From NCBI GenBank assembly GCA_964561495.1, contig CAZLPW010000020.1, forward strand, positions 1 through 33,243: a stretch of 33,243 nt of DNA. The letters are read 5' to 3'. Each line of letters begins with the position of its first letter. Positions within the stretch are counted from its first letter, which is position 1. The notes beneath the pieces were generated by a model. It was not told where the DNA came from. It did no database searches and worked only from the letters and a program-made list of their open reading frames with translations. Of the stretch, positions 8,576-18,010 are shown one piece after another. The position numbers were made by a program, and so were the translations under genes. This stretch comes from CAZLPW01 sp964561495 (lineage in GTDB: Bacteria > Fidelibacterota > Marinisomatia > Marinisomatales > UBA1611).

Positions 8576-9322
8576 ATGCATCTCAAGTTTTTTCTTTTTC
8601 TAACTTTTTCTTTATTATATGCGAATGAACCAATAGAGTGGGGTCTATTAGATTCCTCAAATGGACTAATGTATTTAGAAAGAAATCTCTTTACTGGTCG
8701 TGTATACAAAGAATTAGATATTGGTAAAATTGAGGGGGAATATTTAGCTGGACTTAGGCATGGTATTTGGCAAAAATATAATCGAATTGGTGAGCCATTG
8801 ATGTTGGGGGAATATGATAATGGTAGAAAAACAGGTGTTTGGAAACATTGGTATCTAAATGGTAATAAAAAACTAAATGCAAAATTTAACGATGATATAT
8901 TGAATGGAAACTATCGAGAGTGGTATGAAGATGGTCGCAAGGCAGTTGTAGCTAAATATGAAAATGGAAAAGAAAAAGATAAATATTTGAGTTGGCACCC
9001 AAATGGGAAAAAAGCAGTTCATGCCTGGTTTGTTGGAGGACTGCCTGATGGAAAATATAGAGAGTGGTATAAAGATGGTACTAAACGTTTGGTTATTCCT
9101 TATGAGAATGGTAAAGAAGATGGTACCTGGGTTCAATGGTATCCAAATGGAAAAAAAGAGATGGCAATTGATTACGTCAATGGAGTGCCTTGGGGGAAAG
9201 CACGCTTTTGGTATGATACTGGAGAATTACAAATAGAAGGAGATATTATAAGCGAGACAAGTAATGGTGGTTTTATGATTCGAGATAAGGGCGGAAATAA
9301 ACGTGTTTATGAAGTCAGATAA
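8576..9322 (+). CDS. Secreted YwqK/MORN-like repeat protein 2 (tandem paralogue)
   Basis: This 248-residue paralogue of the preceding gene starts at an ATG 28 bases after its stop. It has a signal peptide (MHLKFFLFLTFSLLYAN), the shared segment PIEWGLLDSSNGLMY, and the same ladder of repeats (for example VQWYPNGKKEM). The two genes look like a tandem duplication that has since diverged in most repeats. They probably form one transcript. The 3' end lies only 14 bases from the end of the convergent pilus-region operon, with no evident terminator between them. Function is unknown. Confidence 0.8.
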   Translation: MHLKFFLFLTFSLLYANEPIEWGLLDSSNGLMYLERNLFTGRVYKELDIGKIEGEYLAGLRHGIWQKYNRIGEPLMLGEYDNGRKTGVWKHWYLNGNKKLNAKFNDDILNGNYREWYEDGRKAVVAKYENGKEKDKYLSWHPNGKKAVHAWFVGGLPDGKYREWYKDGTKRLVIPYENGKEDGTWVQWYPNGKKEMAIDYVNGVPWGKARFWYDTGELQIEGDIISETSNGGFMIRDKGGNKRVYEVR

Positions 9323-9336
9323 TACCTAAAAATTAT

Positions 9337-9795
9337 CTATTGATAAAACTTTGCCCATTTAGAATCTGGAGCAATTGATAACAATTCTTTTTCTAAAGTC
9401 TTAGCCTTTTTTGTGTTCTTTAGTTTTTTATGAATTTGAATTATGTAATGTGTTAATTCGGGAACCTTCGCGTGGTTTTTATCTTTTTTCTTGAGAGTTG
9501 AAAGTGAGTTCATCAATTTTCCAAGAGCTTTATTTAATTGAACAGGACTTGGACCTTTCATAGACTGTCTATAATAAAGATGATGCAGAGCTTCATCTTC
9601 GGCCTCTGCACCCCGCACACCAGCGACAGCAGTTATTTTATCAACTTCATGATCTTCATAGGAAGCCTCTTCTATCTCTGTCCACATAGTATTATCCCAC
9701 ATTGCATCCATATCCATATCTAGGTCGAGGTCTTCATCGTCCTGTGACCATAAAGGAACAAAAAATAGTAATGATATTAATAAGTATTTCTTCAT
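9337..9795 (-). CDS. Small secreted acidic protein, last gene of the pilus-region operon
   Basis: This 152-residue protein is counted from the ATG at 9795. That start is chosen because aggtga lies 5 bases upstream and because it begins a clean signal peptide (MKKYLLISLLFFVPLWSQ). An in-frame ATG 11 codons earlier would spoil the signal and overlap the previous gene. The mature N-terminus is very acidic (DDEDLDLDMDMDAMWD), possibly metal-binding or disordered. The C-terminal half is basic and helical, with a single TPR-like hairpin (KAKTLEKELLSIAPDSKWAKFY). I recognise no family. It follows the barrel-TPR gene closely and probably works with it in the envelope. Confidence 0.62.
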   Translation of the reverse strand: MKKYLLISLLFFVPLWSQDDEDLDLDMDMDAMWDNTMWTEIEEASYEDHEVDKITAVAGVRGAEAEDEALHHLYYRQSMKGPSPVQLNKALGKLMNSLSTLKKKDKNHAKVPELTHYIIQIHKKLKNTKKAKTLEKELLSIAPDSKWAKFYQ

Positions 9796-9800
9796 TATAT

Positions 9801-9806
9801 TCACCT
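9801..9806 (-). promoter_or_regulatory. Ribosome binding site that fixes the start of the small acidic gene
   Basis: The minus strand reads aggtga 5 bases before the ATG at 9795, a good Shine-Dalgarno match. The earlier in-frame ATG at 9828 has no comparable site. Confidence 0.65.
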
Positions 9807-9820
9807 GAATATAAGCAAAT

Positions 9821-12565
9821 TTAATCAAAATTGCTGAAATTTGGTGTATTTTCTCCCATACTTTCTATAAAGTCTAATTGTGATACTAATTCGGGTTTTT
9901 TCTGTTTTATTTCCTGATAAATCTCAAGAGCTTTTTCATATCTGTATGTTCGATAGAGAGCTACTGCAAGATTTACTTTATACTCAATTTCTTGAGGGTC
10001 ATGTTTTAAAGCTTTATTAAAATAGTCAATTGCCATAGAATAATTACCGAGTCTTGCAAAGGTAACGCCAACAGTATTATCACTACGTGCACGCTGTTTC
10101 CGATAATTAATTTTTGGGATATCTTCTAATTCAATTTCTTTTGGCTTTTCACTTAGTTCTACTAATCCAGATGAAGATTCTTCAGATAATTCTTTTTCTA
10201 AATCATCAGAGATTTCTAGTTTTGGACCAGCTGAAATATTACCATCTGAAGAGGCCTTAGCATCACCAAAGACATCATCTAACTTGCCTGAAAAAAGAGG
10301 ATCAATTGCGACTGCCTCATCATATTTTTGTTTTGCAATCCCTTTATTTCCCATCATAAAATGGGTTATTGATATGTTTAATAGGTATCCAGCATGTTGA
10401 CCTACTTGTTCTATGGCTTTATTAAAATATTGAAGCGCTTTATCATATTGTTCCTTTTTGGTATAACATACTCCTAGCGTATTTATAGCATCTGGAAAGT
10501 TGGGTTTCATATTAACAGCTGTTTCAAGCATATCGGTAGCCTCTTTATACCTAGAAAACTCCATATATTTAACTCCCGCATCATAATAATCTTCAGCTTT
10601 TTTTAATTTTCCACCAACTGCATTGTAAACTATTTGCTCTAGCCAAAGTCCGTATTGTTTTATATCTTTTTTAAGTAGATCATTAATTCCAGATATTTCT
10701 GGCATAGGCATATCGGGAGTAATATGTGAACCAGCAAGATATTTAGCTGATGCTTTTTTAACTGAAATTTCATTAACAAAGTTTCCTGCTTTCATTTCAT
10801 TGTATTTTAAAGCACCTTGTTTCCATGCACTGAAAAATGTTTTCCCTACCAAAGTAGCTTCTACAGGGATCCAGACCTTATCATTTAGAATCACGTATTC
10901 TGATTTATCTAAAAAATATTTTTCTGCTTCATCTGGCTTGATTCCGCTATCAAACATAAGGAAAATATGGCCCTCTCCAGGCTTAAATACATCTAAAAAC
11001 ATTGTTTCAATACCTAAATTTCCCATCATTGAACCAAATAGAGCAGTCAAATCATCACAGTCACCTATTTTGTCTCTGAGCATATCGCCTGGATATTTTA
11101 CAGAATCAAAAGTTGATTTATCATCGGCAATATCTAAGAATGGAGTTTCTAAATCAATATTATATACTAAGCCGTGAAAGCCAAGAGCATCATAAAGTAT
11201 AATCGCTCTTCCTAAATTTGTTCTCCCAAAGTAATCATTTAAAACGGGTGTATAATACTGAATAAAACTACGCGTAAATTTATCTAATACAGCATCAGCA
11301 GGCGTTACATAACATGCTATCATATCAGGGTTACTCCAGGTTAGTTTTCCTTTGCCTAATACGTACGAGGATTCTAATTTTTTTTGTGCAAATTTTTCTT
11401 CCCCATCCTGTTTGTAGGTAACCTTTATCTCTGGCTGAACTAAATTATCAAATGTTGCTTTTTTTGATGTTAAGACATCGCTTGAGAAGGAGACACCTAG
11501 ATCGTATTCTTCATCTGATTTTGGAGGGAGGGTGATACTTTCCGAGTGAGCATTATCCATCATTGTTGGTAACAATACAGAAACTGTTACAGGTAGGTCT
11601 TCATCGGAGATATTTTTTATTCCGACTTTCATAAAAGGGTTTGCCTCGTAATATCGATGCAAAGACCTAAAAATAGGATTATGATTAATGGATGAGTTTC
11701 CTATACTTACAACTGCTGGGCTTAACTGATAAACCAAAGATATCCGATGAGTTGGATCTAAGAATGGTTGTTGTTCGAATCCATAATTAAAAATAAAACT
11801 TTTAAATTTTAAAGCTAAACCACCCGAAAAGATTAACATGTTTTCTTTTTCTAATCTGTTTTTTTGAATTCCAGCCCTGAGCATTAATTTATTTAGAATC
11901 GAAAACTCAGTTCCAAGATGGTATCGGTCTCCAAGATCAGCTGCTATAGTAAAATTGTTTAAAGGCATATAAGCGATGCCTAATCTGACGGCTTGTCGGA
12001 GTATAGTTTCACTTACTTTATTTTCATATTCTATACTTGTTCCACCAATATCATAAAGTCCCAGCCCAAGTTTAAGATTTTTCAACGGTGAAATTAGAAG
12101 GCCTATATCAAAACCAATTCCGCTGCTTTTTCCATAAGAGGTTCCATCGAGTAACATATCCCTCATTAAGTATTTTATTGTACCACCAATTGATAAGATT
12201 CTATGTGGCTGATAGCCCAAGCTAAAATTAAGTTTGTTTTCACTATACCCTAGTTCACCATCGTCAAATCCAGTGTTTAACCAATCAAAACCCAATGCCA
12301 TTTTATCCTTGTAAATGATTGGCCTAGTGAATCCGAAATATGATTGATTAATCCCCAGATTATATAAGTTAGTGTAGGTTAAGGTGAACTCAGTTCTCCT
12401 AAGCCTAGGTAAACCTGCGGGGTTCCAAGTTACAACATTTCCATCATCAGCGAGAGCGACAAATGCACCTCCCATACTAAGTGGTCTTGCCCCTACAAAT
12501 AATTGGTCAAAGCCTTGGGCATTTACTAAGCTTAGTAAAATAGAAATAATTAATATAAGCTTCAT
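9821..12565 (-). CDS. PorV-like outer-membrane barrel fused to transglutaminase-like and TPR domains
   Basis: This 914-residue protein has a signal peptide (MKLILIISILLSLVNAQ) and then a beta-barrel-like domain (about 20-290) with the PorV/UPF0164 opening GARPLSMGGAFVALADDGN and WNPAGLP. A beta-rich linker (about 300-400) follows. Next is a transglutaminase/cysteine-protease-like core with the Cys motif KIGDCDDLTALFGS (about residue 500), a His in GEGHIFLMFD and WIPVEAT, where Glu stands in the usual Asp position. TPR repeats lie at about 655-760 and 825-895. The start ATG overlaps the stop of the FG-GAP gene (ATGA), so translation is coupled. In type 9 secretion, PorV helps deliver cargo to the surface. 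The fused papain-like core could process or cross-link cargo, but that is inference. Confidence 0.8.
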   Translation of the reverse strand: MKLILIISILLSLVNAQGFDQLFVGARPLSMGGAFVALADDGNVVTWNPAGLPRLRRTEFTLTYTNLYNLGINQSYFGFTRPIIYKDKMALGFDWLNTGFDDGELGYSENKLNFSLGYQPHRILSIGGTIKYLMRDMLLDGTSYGKSSGIGFDIGLLISPLKNLKLGLGLYDIGGTSIEYENKVSETILRQAVRLGIAYMPLNNFTIAADLGDRYHLGTEFSILNKLMLRAGIQKNRLEKENMLIFSGGLALKFKSFIFNYGFEQQPFLDPTHRISLVYQLSPAVVSIGNSSINHNPIFRSLHRYYEANPFMKVGIKNISDEDLPVTVSVLLPTMMDNAHSESITLPPKSDEEYDLGVSFSSDVLTSKKATFDNLVQPEIKVTYKQDGEEKFAQKKLESSYVLGKGKLTWSNPDMIACYVTPADAVLDKFTRSFIQYYTPVLNDYFGRTNLGRAIILYDALGFHGLVYNIDLETPFLDIADDKSTFDSVKYPGDMLRDKIGDCDDLTALFGSMMGNLGIETMFLDVFKPGEGHIFLMFDSGIKPDEAEKYFLDKSEYVILNDKVWIPVEATLVGKTFFSAWKQGALKYNEMKAGNFVNEISVKKASAKYLAGSHITPDMPMPEISGINDLLKKDIKQYGLWLEQIVYNAVGGKLKKAEDYYDAGVKYMEFSRYKEATDMLETAVNMKPNFPDAINTLGVCYTKKEQYDKALQYFNKAIEQVGQHAGYLLNISITHFMMGNKGIAKQKYDEAVAIDPLFSGKLDDVFGDAKASSDGNISAGPKLEISDDLEKELSEESSSGLVELSEKPKEIELEDIPKINYRKQRARSDNTVGVTFARLGNYSMAIDYFNKALKHDPQEIEYKVNLAVALYRTYRYEKALEIYQEIKQKKPELVSQLDFIESMGENTPNFSNFD

Positions 12566-15500
12566 CTGTTTAAAACACCTACCGTAGAACGAATTACCAA
12601 ATCGTTTTTTTCTATTGTCGCAATATAAAGTCCGCTTGGGACTATATTCCTATTATTATCTTTACCATCCCAAGAAACAATATTTGGACCACTTCGAGCA
12701 GGCTCTGGTTTTGAGGTCCATACAAGCCTTCCAGAAAGATTAAAAACTCGGGCTATAACATTTTCTTCATTTTTCATATGAAAAAGTAAGTTAGTTTTTG
12801 GGAACTCGAAAACAGAACCACCAGGAGAGAAAATTCGCGGTTGGCAAACCAGTTTGGAATAGTCTATGTAGTCCTCATTTTTTAGAGAATCCTCATCAGA
12901 AATAAAGACTCCAAACATTCCCAGTGAATCAATATGAGTTTGTATATATAATTTTTGATTCAATGTAATAATAGATCCACCAAGATAAGTGATGTTTTGG
13001 TAGTTGCTATCAACCCTGCCAATGAATGGTAATAATGTATCAGCGACCAATGAGTCAGAAAAATTTATTCGAACAATGCATGGTTTATCTAAGCCTAATT
13101 CAGGACTTGTGCTTATAGTATATAATTCTGTTAGCAAATGTTTATTCCCAAATGATGAATTAGCAGCGCTCTCGGATTCAACTATATTTACAGTAACATC
13201 TTGGGCAATACTTTTTTGAGGAAAAAGAATGGCAACTTTTCCATTTTCAGATAAAGAGGTACCTCCATATTGCGATATTACAGTCTCTGGTGTTTTATGG
13301 ATTGAGATTTTTTGCATCACATTTTCTCTGGCATCTTGAGCTCCAGATATATGAACCTGTATTGCTTTACCAGTATAACGCAAAGTATCATTATCTGGTA
13401 ATAACACAATCCCAGTCCAACTGTCTGCATTAAAACTTTGTTTTTCTACAATTAATGTATCTGGAATACTATCGTCATTTAAATCTGGGTTTTCGGGGTG
13501 TGTTATTTGCACAACAGGATTTATAAATGTATCGAGAAAGAAATCTTCTTTAAACTTAATAACAAGAATAACTTGTTCTTTTGTAACATAGTTTGCTTGG
13601 AGTGATTCAATCGAAGGGGCAGTAATATCTATATAAAACTCATGCCAGCTAGACCATTCAGATGTTGATTTAGCATGATCTATTGAACGAACTCGCCATT
13701 TGTAATTTCCTTCTGGAACGTTCCTCAAATATCTGTAGTTTAAATTAGTAGTTCCAATCAGTCCAACTCCATAATGCCCAGTGATAATTTCATGTTCATT
13801 TTCCTCCGTGCCAACTTGTAATTGGTATAATAGACCTTCGGTAGGTGTAAAGCCACCACCAGGATTTGGAGGATCAATACTGGGATCCCATTTAAGGGTT
13901 ATTTGATTACCATCTATAGTTGTTCCATCGAGACCAAAAACGGTAGTGGGGGCATTATTTTTATTTGTTAGGCTTTCTAGATTATCATAAACCTTTGCTA
14001 CTACATCTTGGTTTGCTTTAAAACCAGCTATGAACAAGTCAAGGTCGCCATCATTATTATAATCTGCCCATGAAGAAGAGCTCGATCCAACACTATCGAG
14101 AGAGAGGGTTAAATCAGGGAAAAATTGTTCAGAATTAGACTGATTATAGATTGTTGATATAGGATTCGTTCCATCTGCGCTAGAAAAGCCAGTCACTAAT
14201 AAGTCAAGATCACCGTCATTGTCATAGTCTGCAAGGTCAGGTCTCCCATAAAAAACACCCTCAATACTGGCTTCGATAGCTTCTATAGTGTAGCCAAAAT
14301 TTTTCACTAAAAAAGTTGTTGGTTGATTTTGGAAATTGAGGCCAGTAAGAACAAAATCAATAAGTCCATCATTATTAAAATCTCCAAAATCAGCTGCGCC
14401 TGCTGTTACACCTAAATATCCCTTATAGTGGCCAAGGCTATTTTCTAAAATATAAGATGGATTATTTAAATATACTCTTGCCGACGTTCCACCAGTAGAG
14501 TCTCCACCAATTGCGACTAGGTCTAAATATCCATCATTATTCATTTCAACCCATTTTACAATACAAGGGAAGATGGGGATTGTATTTATTTGTTTATCAT
14601 CAAAAACTAAAACACCATTATCATTATTGAAAATCTTAAGCAGTCTGGGTGTTGCATAGTCTTGACCTCCAATAACTAGATCAAGATCACCATCATTATC
14701 ATAATCGCCCCAATCAAAATTATTTGATCCTCCTATTATACCAAAGTCAACACCTAAACCAATGTCAGCAGTTACATTTCCCTGTTGGTCGTATACAAGC
14801 TGGTTACTATTATTATCCCAATAGTAAAAGGCTGTCCCAGGATAGGTATTAAAATTTTCAACTTTAAATCCAGATAAGCTGAAATCAAGGTGGCCATCAT
14901 TAGTATAGTCTGCCCAAGAAACATGACCGCCAAAGAAGGATAGTATATTTTGATTAAGGTCCTGTTTTAATAAACCTTCATCATTTTCAAATAATAATGT
15001 GACTTTATTACCATCAAAAGAAGTCCCTGTGATAGCTAAATCTTTTAGTCCATCTTTATTAAAATCAGCCCATCCAGAAGCTGAAAAATATACTCCTGGA
15101 AGTGACTGAGTAGAGTTTGCAAGTCTAGGGATAAATAATTCTTTTTCATTCGACCAGTTTGATTTTATTCCAGAAGCATCTACAGTCTGTACGCTCCAAT
15201 AATAATTTCCATGAGGGATCTCATTAAACTCTCGGACCAGTAGGTGCCCAGCATTAGTTTTATGGATTGGCATAGCAGATGATAGGAGACCGTTTTCTCC
15301 TGATTCTCTTCCAATGCGTAAATTATATTCTAAACTAGAGGGTATTTGGTTAGCATCAAGCCCTGATCCCCAAGTAAACACTACGCGCGTGCTAACCACA
15401 AAACTAGTAAGGGCAGATGGTGCACTAGGTATCTGATTGGTGTTAGAAAGATCATTAATGTAAATATTAGTGAATGAGCTGTCACCATCATAAAAATCAG

Positions 15501-16671
15501 TAGTTCCACTTACAATTAAATCTGGGTTTAGATCATTATCTATATCCGAGAACCGCACTATTCTTGCTCCAGGGATAACTTTTATTTTAGAAAAATTAAA
15601 ATTTCCATTATTTACATAAATATGTCCCTTAAGAGAAACAACAGTGCTTGAAAAATTTGTGACGGAATCTGCACCAGCTATAACAAAATCTATCAACCCA
15701 TCAAGGTTAAAATCAGTTACATCAATTGTACCGTATGCTACCCCAAAATCAATTTGATTATCCGATAAAGTAAATGTTCCAACGGGCTCATTTATATAAA
15801 TTTTAGTTACTAAAGAATTTTCTATATTATTCCAACCTGACATGATTAAATCTTTATCACCATCGCTATCAAGATCTGCAAAACGAAAAGCACCAGCTTT
15901 TAATCCTATTAGGTCTTGGTTTGTATCTTCAATAAGGCGACCAATGGGTTCATTTTGATATAGTCGTGTTACACTTGCTGATGAATCAGCAGTTTGTCCG
16001 CAAATAATTAAATCTGGATCGCCATCGTTATCATAATCAGCCCATGAACTATTTCCATTAAATAGGCTTGGGAAAATAGTATTATAGTCCCTCTCTAATA
16101 TTCCGTTTTCTTGAACATATAATCTGTTAAGTATAACATCTTGACTCTCATCGGCAGCCATTATAAAAAGATCGGGCGCTCCATCCATATTGGCATCTCC
16201 CCATTTAGCATCGCTATAGGTTAGGTCTAATCTTTCTAAAAAATCATAGCCTGAATCAGACAGATTGCCATTGTTATTTATATATAATTTAGATTTAGCT
16301 GATCCCTGTAAATACGCATCTATGTATCCATCTCTATTAAAATCTCTAAGGTCAATACCGCCAATACCACCAAAATACTCAGCGATTGTATCAGGATAAG
16401 ATATAATATTAGATTCTAAAACTCTTTCAAATACACCATTCTCGGTTCCGCTATATGTATCCAAAAATATTCCAAATCTAGTAGAATCATATCCAGAAAT
16501 AATTAAATCTTGTATCCCATCATTATTAAAATCAGCAATTTCTATACTATTTGCTTTTGATTGATTGAGCGTATCTGAAAGAAAATTATTATAGGTGAAA
16601 TTTTGTGCTGAAATGAAAGACCAAACACATAAAATACATCCAAAATATTTAATGAGTTTATCCGACAACAT
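12562..16671 (-). CDS. Giant FG-GAP repeat surface protein with FlgD-like C-terminal sorting domain
   Basis: This 1369-residue secreted protein has a signal peptide (to about residue 22, ending SFISAQ). About 14 FG-GAP/VCBS calcium-binding repeats of the form DxNxDGxxDLxxxG follow (for example DFNNDGIQDLIISG near the start and DYNNDGDLDLFIAG near residue 875). Two fibronectin III-like domains interrupt and follow the repeats (about 410-510 and 920-1030). The last about 80 residues (IFSPGG, ARVFNLSGRLVW, WDGKDNNRNIVPSGLYI) are the FlgD-like/T9SS-type C-terminal domain used for surface sorting in FCB bacteria. It probably acts as an adhesin or binds polysaccharide at the cell surface. Its start lies inside the end of the secretin gene (14-base overlap), which ties it to the secretion apparatus. 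Confidence 0.88.
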   Translation of the reverse strand: MLSDKLIKYFGCILCVWSFISAQNFTYNNFLSDTLNQSKANSIEIADFNNDGIQDLIISGYDSTRFGIFLDTYSGTENGVFERVLESNIISYPDTIAEYFGGIGGIDLRDFNRDGYIDAYLQGSAKSKLYINNNGNLSDSGYDFLERLDLTYSDAKWGDANMDGAPDLFIMAADESQDVILNRLYVQENGILERDYNTIFPSLFNGNSSWADYDNDGDPDLIICGQTADSSASVTRLYQNEPIGRLIEDTNQDLIGLKAGAFRFADLDSDGDKDLIMSGWNNIENSLVTKIYINEPVGTFTLSDNQIDFGVAYGTIDVTDFNLDGLIDFVIAGADSVTNFSSTVVSLKGHIYVNNGNFNFSKIKVIPGARIVRFSDIDNDLNPDLIVSGTTDFYDGDSSFTNIYINDLSNTNQIPSAPSALTSFVVSTRVVFTWGSGLDANQIPSSLEYNLRIGRESGENGLLSSAMPIHKTNAGHLLVREFNEIPHGNYYWSVQTVDASGIKSNWSNEKELFIPRLANSTQSLPGVYFSASGWADFNKDGLKDLAITGTSFDGNKVTLLFENDEGLLKQDLNQNILSFFGGHVSWADYTNDGHLDFSLSGFKVENFNTYPGTAFYYWDNNSNQLVYDQQGNVTADIGLGVDFGIIGGSNNFDWGDYDNDGDLDLVIGGQDYATPRLLKIFNNDNGVLVFDDKQINTIPIFPCIVKWVEMNNDGYLDLVAIGGDSTGGTSARVYLNNPSYILENSLGHYKGYLGVTAGAADFGDFNNDGLIDFVLTGLNFQNQPTTFLVKNFGYTIEAIEASIEGVFYGRPDLADYDNDGDLDLLVTGFSSADGTNPISTIYNQSNSEQFFPDLTLSLDSVGSSSSSWADYNNDGDLDLFIAGFKANQDVVAKVYDNLESLTNKNNAPTTVFGLDGTTIDGNQITLKWDPSIDPPNPGGGFTPTEGLLYQLQVGTEENEHEIITGHYGVGLIGTTNLNYRYLRNVPEGNYKWRVRSIDHAKSTSEWSSWHEFYIDITAPSIESLQANYVTKEQVILVIKFKEDFFLDTFINPVVQITHPENPDLNDDSIPDTLIVEKQSFNADSWTGIVLLPDNDTLRYTGKAIQVHISGAQDARENVMQKISIHKTPETVISQYGGTSLSENGKVAILFPQKSIAQDVTVNIVESESAANSSFGNKHLLTELYTISTSPELGLDKPCIVRINFSDSLVADTLLPFIGRVDSNYQNITYLGGSIITLNQKLYIQTHIDSLGMFGVFISDEDSLKNEDYIDYSKLVCQPRIFSPGGSVFEFPKTNLLFHMKNEENVIARVFNLSGRLVWTSKPEPARSGPNIVSWDGKDNNRNIVPSGLYIATIEKNDLVIRSTVGVLNR

Positions 16672-18010
16672 TTGGTGTGATAAATATCAAAAGTTCTCTT
16701 TGTTCTTTTTCAATGCTATTTGTTTTAAATAATCTCCCAATAAATGGTATTCCACTTAAGATAGGTACGTATTTAATATTTTCAATAGTATTTTCTGCTA
16801 TCAAGCCACCCAAAATAACAGTATCACCATCTGTAACTGTTACCTGAGTTTGTACGGATCTAGAAGTCGATCTGGGACGATCTGTTGAAATTTCAGCTGC
16901 AGACAAAAGAGCCTCAACACTTGCATCTACATTTAATGTTATTTGATTATCTCCATTTAATCTCGGTGTCACTGTCAGTCTAATACCAATACTTCTTTCA
17001 GTTACAGAATTTTGACTGATTACCATAGCAGCTGCTCCACCTGCATAGGGGGAATTAAAATTAGAGCTAGAATTCTCACTGCCAGAGCCAGTCACATTTG
17101 AACTAGCCATTGGGTTTTGTTGATTGAGGTTGCCATCGATATAAACCGAGGTGGTTACATTTGTGGTAGCAGCATGATTATCTAATGTTGTAACTGATGG
17201 ACTAGACAATAATTTCGATTTTCCCTGCGCTTCCATTATTTTTAGGGTACTCAATAGTTGATTAGGGTTCAATGTGGCAATTGTTATATTGTTTAAACTA
17301 AAAGGGATTACTCCCAAACTATTTCCTGCAGAATCAGAATCAACGCCTCCAAATTGAATTGGCTTTGATGACCAATCTAATCCCTTGCCTTTTTGAGTAT
17401 CCAACTGGGTTTCGATAAACCTAACAGAAATATTTATATTTGGTATGGGATTATCTAGCTCCTTTATCATGGATAGCACCCTTGATATGTTATCCTGAAC
17501 ATCAGTTATTATAATAATGTTTTCTGCACCTGCAGATCCGCTACTTGATAAAGGTGAAAAAGTTGTCATTCTACCTTGATCGGTAAAAATATTACTAAGA
17601 GGGCCGTTTAAGCCACTGGCATCAATATATTTTAATTTTACTATTTCTGTCTGCAATTCACCGATCATTCTAGCATCAGATCGTTTGATTATTATAATAT
17701 TTTCTTTAATAAAATAGCTATAACCATTAGGCTGAAGGATAGCATCTAGAGCTGCGCGTACTGAAACATTTTCTAAATTAGCAGTAACGGTATCCTGAAC
17801 GTCAGGAGTTATTACAATATTTAGCCCAGTCAATTCACCAATTAATTCCAGAACATTGCGAATATCTGAATCATTCATGTTAATTGACATTTTATGATTT
17901 AAATCATAAAATGTTTTATTTTGCTTATCATCCGTATCCTGACCAAAAAGTAAACAACCGCCAATTAGAATATGAAAAAAATATCTAAATAACATTTTAG
18001 GTGCCAACAT
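16658..18010 (-). CDS. Secretin (GspD/PilQ/MshL-like outer-membrane channel)
   Basis: This 450-residue protein has a signal peptide and an STN-type N0 domain (about 35-110, with NDSDIRNVLELIGELTGLNI and VTANLENVSVRAALDAIL). An N1-like domain (about 120-200) and the C-terminal secretin channel follow. The channel has VTDGDTVILGGLI and VPILSGIPFIGRLFK, and the end reads ELLIFITPNVV. It is short for PilQ (no AMIN domains) and for GspD (fewer N-domains), closer in size to MshL-type secretins. The start may be the ATG at 18010, overlapping the upstream stop by 14 bases, or the ATG at 17995, one base after that stop; neither has a clear ribosome site. The protein forms the outer-membrane pore for the pilus or secreted substrate. 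Confidence 0.93.
   Translation of the reverse strand: MLAPKMLFRYFFHILIGGCLLFGQDTDDKQNKTFYDLNHKMSINMNDSDIRNVLELIGELTGLNIVITPDVQDTVTANLENVSVRAALDAILQPNGYSYFIKENIIIIKRSDARMIGELQTEIVKLKYIDASGLNGPLSNIFTDQGRMTTFSPLSSSGSAGAENIIIITDVQDNISRVLSMIKELDNPIPNINISVRFIETQLDTQKGKGLDWSSKPIQFGGVDSDSAGNSLGVIPFSLNNITIATLNPNQLLSTLKIMEAQGKSKLLSSPSVTTLDNHAATTNVTTSVYIDGNLNQQNPMASSNVTGSGSENSSSNFNSPYAGGAAAMVISQNSVTERSIGIRLTVTPRLNGDNQITLNVDASVEALLSAAEISTDRPRSTSRSVQTQVTVTDGDTVILGGLIAENTIENIKYVPILSGIPFIGRLFKTNSIEKEQRELLIFITPNVVG

Noticed and set aside
8873..9136. Minus-strand open frame inside the second YwqK-like gene
   Set aside because: It is a shadow of the repetitive coding sequence on the plus strand and has no signal, domain or ribosome site.
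7777..9322. Toxin-antitoxin module based on the YwqK family label
   Set aside because: Both proteins have signal peptides and neither flanking gene (Ni-SOD, small acidic protein) resembles a toxin.
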